Part shown: piece after piece, positions 46,721-57,441 of the stretch | How positions within the stretch are numbered: the first letter of the stretch is position 1 | Layout: each line of letters begins with the position of its first letter | Assembly: GCA_022496805.1 (NCBI GenBank) | Contig: CM040094.1 | Span: 4,611,501 to 4,675,500, forward strand | Reading direction: 5' to 3' | Length of the DNA: 64,000 nucleotides | Source: Pohlia nutans | Lineage: Eukaryota; Streptophyta; Bryopsida; Bryales; Mniaceae | Notes under the pieces: model-generated | The model's input: the letters and a program-made list of their open reading frames with translations, nothing else | Database searches by the model: none | What the model was told of the DNA's origin: nothing | Position numbers and translations under genes: made by a program

Positions 46721-47967
46721 ATGATGGCTATGATTCTCAAGGCCCTGGGCGACAGGATGCATGCCAATGTAACTGTTGTGCCTGTGCCTCCAGCTGTTGT
46801 GCCTGTGCCTGGTGCATCGGCACCGCCTAGCATACAAAGTGAAGATGCAAGTGTACTGGACATGCAGGTGATAGTGCTTCGCACAAATTTATGACTACAC
46901 CGTCCCCCTCGACCGGCATGTCTGAGCCTTCACCGCGATCCCCTACCCCAATGTCCATTGATACTCAGTCTGAGGGAGTTGACCAAGAAAAATCTTCTGG
47001 TCCCTCTTCAACTTAGATTTCGGATCAAGTGTAAAGTATTTGAGTTGTAAATACTCGTAGAACATATACAAATGTGGATTTTTTGAACAAACTTTGGAAC
47101 ATTTTTTGTTATTAATACAAATTTTACGACATTGGTTAGCTCGACTCGAGCTAAACTGTTGATCGTTCTTTTACATGCTTCATGTTTGTTTTTCACATTT
47201 TCCAGCCCCCCGCTCGTTCTGTTGCCAGATTCCTATGAGGTTGTCTTGCGTTGGCCAGATGTAAATATGGATAACAAGGCGATCGATATCCACGTCATGG
47301 AAGATGTCGTCCTGGGTTCTACCTATTAACCAAATATTCGTAGCATATTCCCTTAGGCTAGGTTTGGGCTAGTCTATACCCGGTAGGTATAGACCCGATA
47401 GGCGACACCCGGTAGAGATATCCTACCGGTAGATATCCGGGTATAGTTAGAGTCAATAGACTCATTTTCAGTGGCAGTAGCCAGAGTGACCAAACCAGTA
47501 GGTTGGTCCGACCAAGTCGACCCGACTGGACGTGCCAGCCTGTCAGATCCAGTCCACTATATATACCCCTCCATTGTATGAGAGGAATGTTGCTAGTTAT
47601 TCACTCTCATTTTGCTAGTAGCCAAAAATGTCCTACTCTACCTCTGAGTCTACTCTTCTATTGTTGTGTGTTTGAGTGTGATTAGTCTTTTGCAAGTATA
47701 GGATTTATGTCCGGCATGTTTGATGTGTTTGAATCCTTCTCTTCTTACAAATTAGTCACCAGACTGTAGGGCCGACTCTTGATACTAGTCTTCGCCTTGT
47801 CGGTTGAGGATCTCTCTACTCAGCACTTCCTCTCACTCATAGTCTCTACCCAACCAACCCATTGGGTGCTACTACGAGCTTCTTTCTAAAACTTGTGAGG
47901 TTGGGTTACTAGGAAAACCCCCCTTAACACTACTCGTGACGATCGTATCCCTCATGGCGCAATTCCA
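46721..47967. other. Noncoding or unassigned stretch after paralogue B
   Basis: Contains a palindrome-family site at 47131-47160 and, after an acceptor-like TTTTCCAG, a 120-bp open stretch (47203-47328) that could be a further exon. From about 47365 to 47950 the sequence looks LTR-like (repeated ACCCGGTAG and ATATCC phrases, TATATATACCCC at about 47560), but no partner LTR or target duplication was found. Confidence 0.4.
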
Positions 47968-48817
47968 TTGGTGAAGGACCTACCCAATAATCGTGAAGCA
48001 CCACTTCCCAAGGTCGACCTTGGCATTGGTGATGATGTAGATTGCGCCCAGCAGTCTCTAGGGTCAATGGATGTTCGCGATGATCCCGATGAGAGTAATG
48101 AAGATCATCAGGTAATTCTTTTCAAACCAAACATGTCATTTTATACCCCTGGCTTTGTTTTTGAACAATCTTTTAATTATTCAAATCCATTACATAGAAA
48201 CTACAGTAATGTTGTCGTTCTGCGGCGTTTTCTATCTAGGTTAGCGTTGCATCGGTGAGTGATGTTAGTTCTAGGGAAGAAATAGGTCCGGTTCCAAGTG
48301 ATTCCTGCAATATTTGGTTAAATGTTATCATCGATCTCAATGGAATTCTATGCACTTGTTCCCCTCCAAGGGAAGCTAAGGGATCAAGAAACCGTGACTC
48401 CATGTACACTCGGCCACGTTGCCAATTGAGGTGGGGAAGAAGCTTGTATGGGTGAGGGTCGATTGTAAAGACTTCCTCTCCCGGTTGGCAGTGTTTGCCA
48501 ACATCACGGTTTGGAGTTCAATGATGGCATCAACTACAAGAGCTATATGTGATTACCTGTTTGGTCCTATAAATCCTATTAAGCCCCTACGAGTACTTGG
48601 GCAAGAAGACTGTGATAGGGTTCCCGTGCACAGTGCTGGGGGCCGAACTTTCTTCATGAAAGAACCGGGTACTCAGAACGATATTTTCCTTCAGACCTTA
48701 TCAGCTCATCTCTTTAATAGCTATGATGGTATATATACGGAGGCTAATACCCTCTTCATAGACGATAGTCCAATTAAGCACATGCTTAATCTACCAGAGA
48801 ATGTTTTCAATTTGTGA
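47968..48817 (+). pseudogene. FCP1/NIF-type HAD phosphatase-like gene, frameshifted
   Basis: Reads WLNVIIDLNGILCTCS, then after a frameshift at about 48420-48450 continues VDCKDFLSRLAVFANITVWS, ANTLFIDDSPIKHMLNLPEN. These are the HAD motifs of FCP1-homology domains: motif I (here DLNG instead of DLDET), motif II Ser/Thr (TVWSS) and the acidic IDDSP motif. Enzymes of this class remove phosphates from RNA polymerase II tails and other proteins. The second motif-I Asp is Asn, which would remove the general acid, as in some plant relatives with DLNG. An upstream acidic exon (47968-48252) may belong to it, with GTGAGT as donor. It lies between paralogue B and the copia insertion. Confidence 0.65.
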
Positions 48818-49260
48818 AGCGCTTTGGCACTCAATGCTATAAGCTTCTTGTGTCTGAGTGGGTATTGATGAACCATTTTGAACTTGTCGATTTTGGACGA
48901 TAACATTAAATGCATGCAAAGATTTTCGTGATTGGTACCACAACGATCGATCCTAGAAAATTGATTTACTGTAGGCGATGGAAATAAAGGATAAATAATG
49001 CCATGAAGTTTTTGAATTCAAAACGCTATGTGTTTTCATTAAACTTATTAAAGCGGTACATATTTTCATTCATTGGTTTGAAAAGACAATGCTACAGACT
49101 GCTAAATTTTAAATTTTGAAGCCACTATACATCATAATGGACCTTGCATGGCTTTATGTTATCTAAGTTTCAACGTATTCAAAATATTTTCAACTTCCAC
49201 ATTGACTGGCTTCACATTTTTAATTTTCTGTGGTATAATTTTTTAAAATAAAATACAGGA
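48818..49260. other. AT-rich noncoding stretch
   Basis: No gene recognised. Leads into the tandem repeat that starts at about 49261. Confidence 0.4.
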
Positions 49261-49920
49261 AGCACTGAACTTTATTTTTTGTAAACGTTATAAATTATAC
49301 ATAAGTTTGCAAAAATCTAAAATTCTCACAAACTTTACCTACTAAAAGTATTTTCAACTTGTGGGTTTTTTTATTTACCTTTAAACTCCTAAATCACTCA
49401 GTCAATTATTTGATTGAGTTTATTAACAATAGAGCTAGTGCTAAATTTTAATTTCTGTGAACATTATGCATCCTAAAAATCTTTGCAGCTTGACTTTATG
49501 GTTCTCATAAAATACAGTTAATATTTAAAAAACTTACAACTTGTGCATTAATTTATTTCATTGATTTAATTGCCCTCACTATAACCTTTAAATTAATCAA
49601 ACACATAAGATTATCGCAAGGTTGGAACTGTACTTTATTTTTTGTAAACGTTTTAAATTATACATATGTTTGCAGAAATCTAATATTCTCATGAATTTTA
49701 CATATTGACAGTCTTTTCAACTTGTGGGATTTTTTGTTTACCTTTAAACTCCTAAAGCGCTTAGTCAATTATTTAATTGCGTTCATAAAAATACAGCTAG
49801 CGCTAAATTATAATTGTTGTGAATATTACGCATCCTAAAAATCTTTACATGACTTTAAGGTTCTCATAAAATATAGTTATTTAAAATATTTACAACTTGA
49901 GCGTTATTTTTTTCATACAT
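49261..49920. repeat. Tandem repeat of about 360 bp, continuing at 56307-56570
   Basis: The phrase TTTATTTTTTGTAAACGTT occurs at about 49270 and 49633, and a variant at about 56375. Units share AGCACTGA/AACTGTA, CCTTTAAACTCCTAA and ACAACTTG. Removing the 49921-56306 insertion places the third unit 352 bp after the second. Confidence 0.75.
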
Positions 49921-50259
49921 TTAACCCCTAAACGTCCCAGCCTATTTTTGGCCAAAAAACGCATTTTCAAAAAAATTCTCATAGATGGAAATGAAAGTAA
50001 GTTATTTAGGTCTCAACTGTACAATCTTGTAGTAGACTTAGTGAAGGTCATGTGGATTAAATTTTGAGTCGTGAGGTGTTATGGATTGCAAGATCATAAC
50101 ATATTAGTACTCAAAACTGTTCACAAAATTTCATCATTTTCACTTTGAAGTGAAAATACTGTCAATAGACACCTTCCAATGAAAAAGTCACCAACTAGAA
50201 AGTTTTTTACCTTTATCTCAATAACACCCTTCAACCCAAAAAAACCATGAAAAAAATAT

Positions 50260-50510
50260 TGAAGGTAAGAGATGAGAGCACAAGGCACACACATACACAA
50301 AGAATGCGTAGAAAGAGATGATCTTTACTCAAAGGCCTTCCACCTTAAGTAGTATACACTACGAGGTCACCATGGACAAACCATATGGGATAGCTCATCA
50401 CAATGACACTCTAGAGATCAGCCCATGCCTAACCCCTCTTCCCACACACCATTATTTAGCACCCGAACCTCTTTGGCTCCTAGCAATACTACCGTACATC
50501 AATTACCTCA
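50260..50510 (-). repeat. 3' LTR of the copia element
   Basis: 251 bp, TGAAGGTAAG ... TTACCTCA on the plus strand; direct copy of 55405-55655. Confidence 0.93.
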
Positions 50511-51826
50511 ATACTCCCACTTTGCGTAGAGCCAAAGCCTCTAAGTCCAAATGCTATTACTAATCGTTGGTGTCGGTCTCTACAAAGACCCTTTGTGAGC
50601 ACGTCCGCTACCATGTGCTCCGTTGGACAATACTCCAACCGTATAACTCCCAATTCCAACTTTTCCCGAATGAAGTGGTATTGCACATCAATGTGCTTCG
50701 TGCGTGAATGATGTGTAGGGTTCTTTGCAAGTGAAATGCACCCTTGGTTGTCACACATGATCGTTGTGGCCTCACCTTGTGTGCAACCCACATCGACCAT
50801 TAGTTGCCTCAACCAAATGGCCTCCTTCGTGGCATGGCTCGTAGCCATGTACTCGGCCTCCACCGTTGATGTCGCCGTGGTTTGTTGCCGCTTGCTATTC
50901 CACGATACCGCTCCCGATCCGACCTTGAACATGTAGCCCGTTGTCGATCTTCGATTGCTCGTGTCTCCCGCGTAGTCCGCGTCGCAATAGCCGCTCAACA
51001 CAATGTCTTTGCCGCCAAGACACAACTTGACATCGTTTGTGCCTTTCAAGTAGAGCATGATCCTCTTGACCGCCATCCAATGCATTGAGCCCGGTCTCGC
51101 CATGTGTTGACTCACCACGCTAATTGGATACGCGAGGTCGAGCCGTGTCGCAATCATCACATACATCAACGGCCCCACCACTTGCTTGTATGGCACCTCC
51201 GCCATGGATTTGGCCTCCGCCGCATACTCCTCCTCCGAAAGCTTGACGAGCTTGGAGTTTGCATCCAATGGTGTTGCCACGGGCTTACAATCCTCCATCC
51301 CGAATCTCTTGAGCACGTCCACCACATACTTGCCTTGACTCATGGTGATAGTGCGTGTAGCCCTGTCTCGCACAAACTCAACACCAAGACAAAAGTGCAA
51401 TTCTCCAAGATCACTCATCTCGTACTCTCTCTCAAGCATGCCTTTTAATGCATTCATTGAACTCATGAGGCTTGCAAGAATGATCAAATCATCAACATAT
51501 ATGATCACAATCACCACATGTTGTCCCTCTTGCATGAAGTAGAGACTATGATCCGCAATGCTCCTAGTAAACCCGTGTGCAAGCAAGAACGTGTCAATCT
51601 TTTGGTACCACGCTCTTGGAGATTGTTTCAACCCATACAATAATTTTTGCAACTTACAAACAAGGTGCTCATTACCTTGTTGCACAAAGCCCTCGGGTTG
51701 CACCATGTAGATGTCCTCCTCCAAATCGCCATTCAAAAATGCGGTTTTCACATCCATTTGATGCATTTCCAAGTCCATGGCCGCTCCAATCGCAAGAATG
51801 CATCGAATGGTGGTGAACTTGGCCAC
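50511..51826 (-). pseudogene. Copia reverse transcriptase and RNase H part
   Basis: Reads MDVKTAFLNGDLEEDIYMVQ, the RT active site YVDDLIIL, RNase H YCDADYAGD and the C-terminal TKHIDVQYHFIREKLE. This is the back half of the pol polyprotein. It is out of frame with the front half: a frameshift at about 51870-51890 breaks the N-terminal RT region, just before ETFAPVAKF-type sequence. Confidence 0.9.
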
Positions 51827-52038
51827 AGGAGCAAACGTCTCGTGAAAGTCTACCCATGCACTTACACGAACCCCTTGGCTACTAGTTTTGCCTTGTGACG
51901 CACTACATTACCCGAAACATCCCTCTTTGTCCGAAACACCCATTTGCAACCAATAGGGTTGCGATCCTTTGGAATGGGAGTTAATTGCCACGTACCATTA
52001 GCAATTAGAGAGTCGTACTCCTCTTGCATGGCGCGCTC

Positions 52039-54585
52039 CTACTTGACCACATCCTCACCTTGCATGGCTTCACGAATGGTCAATGGACCATCCGATAATG
52101 CCACATTCGCATGCTCGTCATCCTCTTGAGGGAAGATGTGATTCTTCCACCATTCTCCAGGTGGCTTGCGCAATCTCTCGGGGTACCAAAGCTCGCTTGA
52201 AGAAATTTTCTCCTCTTGCGCGTCCTTTGCGCCATTCTTGGCATTTGAGCTCGATGGCGCTTCAACAACCTTCGTGTCACCATCTTTGTCATCACCGTCC
52301 TCATCACCTACATCAACAACACTAGGGGACTTGGAGGGTGTGTCCACCAACACGTCTCCACTACTCCCATTTGGACCAACCTCCAAAGGAGCCTCCATCG
52401 TAGACTCCTCACAAAACGTCACATCACGTGACCGAATGATCTTCCTCGTGTCCACCGACATGAGTCTATACGCCTTGGTACGTTCACAATACCCAAGAAA
52501 CACACACTTTAAGGCCTTAGCCTCGAGTTTAGACCTCCGTTCGTCGGGAACCTTTGCGTATGCAATGCATCTAAAGATGCGCATGTGTGCAACACATGGT
52601 TGCCTCCCACTCCACGCTTGCTCCGGTGTCATGCCTTCAACCGCGCTTGTTGGACACCGATTGCGAGTGTACACCGCATTCACCACCGCTTCCGCCCAAA
52701 GGTCCAACTTCAAGTTTTGAGCGTGTAACATGCTCCTCACCATCTCTACAATGGTGCGATTTGCGCGCTCCGCAACTCCATTTTGTTGAGGCGTGTACGA
52801 GGCCGAAGTTTGGCGTGCGATGCCTTCCTTCTTCAATAGCTTGTCAAACTTCTTGGACATGTACTCGCCGCCATTGTCCGATCGGAACACCTTGATCTTC
52901 ATCTCAGATTGGTTCTCCACCAATGTCTTGAACTCCTTGAACTTGTCGAAGCACTCACTCTTGGCCTTGATTGGGTAGAGCCAAATCTTCCTTGAAAAGT
53001 CATCGATGAAAGTCACAAAGTACTTGCAACCTCTTATCGACGTGGTCTTCATTGGGCCACACACATCCGAATGCACGATCTCCAAAACCTTCGTGGCCCG
53101 AGTCGCCGCTTCACCGGCAAATGACAACCGTTGTTGCTTGCCTTCAATGCAACCTTCACAAGTGAATGAAGAAGCATCCACTTTCAATTGATGAAGGTCC
53201 ATGCCACTTACCATGCCGCGTAGTGTCTTCACACTCTTGATGTTCAAATGGCCGAGTCGACGATGCCACAACGCCAACTTGTCGTCCATCAAGTTTGAAT
53301 GCGCCAACGCCGCCGATTCCTTGGAATGCACCTTCGAAAACTTGATGTGGTACAAGCCCTCGTGTTCTTCAATGATGGCCACCTCATCTCGACTCGGTGA
53401 CAACACATAACACCCCTTATCACTAAACTCAACCCTCAAGTGCTTTGCCACTAATTGTCGCACCGATAGTAAATTTGCCGTTAATTTGGGAACGTGGAGG
53501 ACATCTTGGATAGTGATTGTCTTCACACGACCCCTCACCTCGGTGTCTACAACAAGTTGGCCTTTGCCAATGGCCTCAAGCACCGTATCATCTCCCAAAA
53601 TCATCCTCCTTGGGTTAATGAGAGCATACGAATGAAAACAAGTTTTATGCGGTGACATGTGGCTTGTAGCCCCCGAATCAACAATCCAATCACTCGTACT
53701 ACCATTGCACGATACATTGCTTGCCATCATTGCATACTCATCTTTGCCATCACTCATGCTTGCATCCCAAGAGACATACCGCGTAGTAAACGCATACTCA
53801 TCATCATCATCACGAGTTTTAGTGTTGTTTGCACTCTCCCCCTTCTCATCCCTCTTGCATTTGTAACAAAACTTGGCAATGTGGCCCTTCTTACCGCAAT
53901 AGAAGCACGCCTTATCGCTAGAGCTCCCACCGCCTCCATTCTTGGATTGCTTTGCCATGAGAGCCGCATTATCTCCACGAGACTCATTCTCCTTTCGCCG
54001 CGAGAGCTCGTGCAACAACCGCGAGGTCACATAGTCCAATGTGAGCTCCGAAATGGGCCATGACTCCATGGCCACGATGAGATACTCGTACGAGGGTGGT
54101 AGGCTTTCCAAAATGGTCATCACAACATCCCCATCGGAAATGGTCGAGTCCGCACCGTTGAGTTGATCCGCGAGTGCCTTGACTTTGTTGATGTGCGCCA
54201 ACATGTCGTCTTCTTCCTCCATCTTGATGGTGAAGAACTTGCGCCGCAAAAACAATATGTTGGCCAAACTCTTTGCTTCGTGAATGTTGCAAAGCTTGGC
54301 CCATGCCTCGCGGGGTGTCTTGCACGAACGAATGTGCGCGACTTGGGAATCCGAAAGATTGAGAGCCAAGATGGCAAATGCCTTCTTCTCGCGCCTCAAA
54401 TATGCTTGCATCACGCCCGGGTCGGTAGTAGATTGAGGGGGCTTCTCACTACCATCGACAATGTCCCACAACTCCTTCTCCGCCATGACCATCTCCATTT
54501 TGAACTTCCACAAGTGGAAATTCACGCCATCGAACTTGTCCACCACTTTGGGACCCTCACCCTCATAAGATGCCATGATCCTCAC
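52039..54585 (-). pseudogene. Copia gag, protease and integrase part
   Basis: From the ATG at 54585: a gag domain (FDGVNFHLWKFKMEM), the CCHC zinc knuckle CFYCGKKGHIAKFC (about residue 227), the protease motif WIVDSGATSHM, the GAG-pre-integrase LWHRRLGHLN, and the integrase core HSDVCGPM, FIDDFSRK, FRSDNGGEYMS and PQQNGVAERANRTIVEM. The polyprotein should run on into RT, but a TAG at 52039-52041 stops it at 848 aa; the same frame stays readable beyond it. It is part of one ancestral polyprotein with 50511-51826. Confidence 0.92.
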
Positions 54586-55404
54586 TCACGAATGCCTCCT
54601 CACTCAATTAAACCCTCAAACTCAATAACCACACTCGTTTTTATGATTTTTTGATAGAAAGTAGCACCTTTGTGCTTCTGATGCCTCTAGTTCAACCCTA
54701 AATACAAATCAGCACCTTTGTGCTCCACACACACCTTCCAACACTCAAATGCGAAGGTAGCTCACCCAAATTGCAAAGATGTTAACCAAAACACCTCAAA
54801 TCACTCAATGGAGCTCCCACTACTCCGATTGACCCAAATCAACACCTTAGTGTTCCCAATCACTCAATGCACGTAATCGACACCTTTGTGTCCCTCAATA
54901 GCACTATATCAATGCTCATGGACTCACATAAGCCCCTTGAAACCCTAAATGCATTGAAATTGCTCAAAACCGCACCTTTGTGCGCCCAAGTGCATAAAGT
55001 AACCCCAAATGAAAATTTGAGCACTCCAAGGCTATGAAACACATGCAACACCTTAATGCAAGTGCCCAATCACTTAGATCAGACCATAGATCCTCCCTTA
55101 GAGCCTCAACACCTCACAAATCACTTGTATGACCACAAGTGCATCAAATTGAACGAAACGACGTTCCACTTACAAAAGAGGCTTGGAATGAAAAACTTGG
55201 AAATCCAAAGGAAGAGATCGACCAAGAAGAGTGCTCCCACGTGTAACTTCAGCCCGTGCACACCTCCAAGAGAGAAGACTCCTCCAAAACGCTCCAAAAT
55301 GCTCCCAAAAGCTCCGAATCAACCCCTTCCGCAACGACCTCGAACTAATTGCCTCAATGCAATCAAAGACTCATGCAACACACATGAGTGGACCCATAAC
55401 CTAT
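54586..55404. other. Copia 5' untranslated leader
   Basis: Between the 5' LTR and the gag start codon (minus orientation). Just inside the LTR the minus strand reads ATAGGTTATGGGTCC, a candidate primer-binding region. Many CACCTTTGTG-like phrases recur across 54665-55030, a leader repeat of unknown role. Confidence 0.6.
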
Positions 55405-55655
55405 TGAAGGTAAGAGATGAGAGCACAAGGCACACACATACACAAGGAATGCGTAGAAAGAGATGATCTTTACTCAAAGGCCTTCCACCTTAAGTAGTGT
55501 ACACTACGAGGTCACCATGGACAAACCATATGGGATAACTCATCACAATGACACTCTAGAGATCAGCCCATGCCTAACCCCTCTTCCCACACACCATTAT
55601 TTAGCACCCGAACCTCTTTGGCTCCTAGCAATACTACCGTACATCAATTACCTCA
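55405..55655 (-). repeat. 5' LTR of the copia element
   Basis: 251 bp, direct copy of 50260-50510 with three visible substitutions. Confidence 0.93.
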
Positions 55656-56570
55656 ATAAAAAATTTCTTTACGCAAATAATGGCCTTGCAGTGGTGAAAA
55701 ATGCGTCAAAATTTACAAAGGAAAAACTATCCAAAACTAGACCCCTTGTTTGAGAATAAATGCCATGAATTCCTCACATCTTGGATGGGATTAAGGTTTC
55801 TACCACTTAAACATGACTTAGGTTGGAATCAAAATCAACAAACGAAGTTGAAATCCAACGGTGGATGAAGGAGAAACGGCTCCTCAAAAACCATGTATTT
55901 TTTTAGTTTTTTTTAAGTGTAGAAACATCATTGCAAATCCAATACCTAAATTATTCAAATCAAAAATCTTCCATCTTCAAAGTTATTAGATTTCATGTTA
56001 AGATCATGCTTATGTAAAAAACATTCATGAGAAGATATTTTTGATTTCATATAATTGGCTTGCAATGATAAAACATGCCTAAAGTTTGAAAACCCAAAAA
56101 CAAAAGCTGCCTTCACTAAAATGCATTCCATTATTTCATACTTCATTGTATGGGTTTGCAATTTTTACCACACAAACTAGACTTGATTTGGAACCCGACC
56201 CAAGTAATTTCATCCAAAACGGACTCCGAATGACGAAGGAATGGCTCTTCAAAGTTGCAGCTTGTCATCCAAAATGTCGTTTTTCTACATTCGGCGCGTT
56301 TAGGGGTTAAATGCCCTTCCTAAAAGTTAAACCTTAAAATTAATCGAACGTATAAATTTATCGCAAGCACTGTATTTTATTTTTTGTAAAAGTTAAAAAT
56401 CATACATAAATTTGCAACAACCTAATATTCTCATGAATTTTACCTATTGAAAGTGTCTACAACTTGTAGGATTTTTTGTTTACCTTTAAACTCCTAAATC
56501 TCTCATTGAATTATTTAATTGGGTCCATTGTAATACAACTATCGCTAAATTTTAAGTCATTGTAAAATAA

Positions 56571-56840
56571 AATTATATTAATTACAACATGTATTTGAAA
56601 AATTTCCATTTTCTCTAGTAAAGATGTAAAGTACAACAAAGAATAGTTTAGTTCATAAATATCATACGTGCATCAAAGTTTAGAATTGTTTGCTGCATCT
56701 CCATGATAACGATCGACTTGGTAGCTATCATTCTAAATTATTCAAATTTGAAATTTTTCCAAAATGAAATAGTGGAGTATAAACTATACTTCACATGATA
56801 TATTTAATATAACCCTGATTCAACATTTTCATCGTCAGGG
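56571..56840. other. AT-rich noncoding stretch
   Basis: No feature recognised between the tandem repeat and the palindrome cluster. Confidence 0.4.
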
Positions 56841-57390
56841 AAATTCAACTCGAGTCGAATTGAACGGATAGACAAAGAGACACGTTCACAGTTAACTAAG
56901 CAAGCCATTTAAACCGGGACTCGAGCAAGAGTTAAGGTGTCAATCAATTTTACTCGAATCAAGTCGAGTTGAGTTGAATTGAATCGAGTCGAGTTGCTCA
57001 CTGTAGGAATTCAACTTGAGTTGAGTTGAAAGTCATGGAAGATGAAAACCTTTAATTTCGTTGCTAAAGGAAATTATGTAGTGATCAGACAATTAAACTC
57101 GAGTCGAGTTGATTGTATCCTAGAGTGAATGCTTAGGATTTTACTAAACTTGGAAATGACCCTACTGTAATTGCAAACTCACCATCTGTGAACATTCAAG
57201 TCGATTCTAGTTAAATGAAATTGTCTACAGGGATATACCTTGGTAATGGGGAATCTACAACTCGGCGTTAGAGTTTCTTTCGAGATAATCAACTCGACTC
57301 GAGTTAAAACGTTAGACAATACTTCATCATATCACATATGAAGATTTCCAATCTACAATTTTTGAGTATTCAACTTAGCTCGAGTTGAAT
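56841..57390. repeat. Second palindrome cluster, core CTCGACTCGAG with different arms
   Basis: About seven sites between 56841 and 57390 (near 56843, 56960-57000, 57010, 57092, 57198, 57288, 57369). They keep the CTCGAGTCGAG core of the 41.6-41.9 kb array, but the arms read TTCAA/TTGAA in place of TTTAG/CTAAA. The last site ends about 50 bp before the acceptor of the transposase-like gene. Confidence 0.75.
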
Positions 57391-57441
57391 TGTATGTCCA
57401 GTTAACTATTGAGTAATACGTTTGGTGTTTTTGATTATATA

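Larger units (their letters stand above)
50260..55655 (-). mobile_element. Ty1/copia LTR retrotransposon, near-complete but defective
   Basis: 5.4 kb between two 251-bp direct repeats that start TG and end CA. A purine-rich tract AAAGTGGGAGTAT abuts the downstream LTR (minus orientation). Gene order gag, protease, integrase, RT, RNase H is that of copia. The two LTRs differ at three sites I could see, all transitions, which suggests a young insertion. No clean 5-bp target duplication is visible (AATAT versus ATAAA). Confidence 0.93.
49921..56310. mobile_element. TTAA-flanked element of about 1 kb, interrupted by a copia insertion
   Basis: TTAACCCCTAAACGTCC at 49921 and GGCGCGTTTAGGGGTTAA ending at 56310 are the family ends. 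Removing the copia element (50260-55655) leaves 994 bp, larger than the roughly 240-bp relatives. The tandem repeat supplies an empty site: 49556-49580 reads straight through a single TTTAA where this copy carries the insertion. Confidence 0.85.

Noticed and set aside
50736..54654. Many open frames on the plus strand across the copia element, up to about 184 codons
   Set aside because: They are antisense shadows of the gag-pol frames and show no family resemblance.
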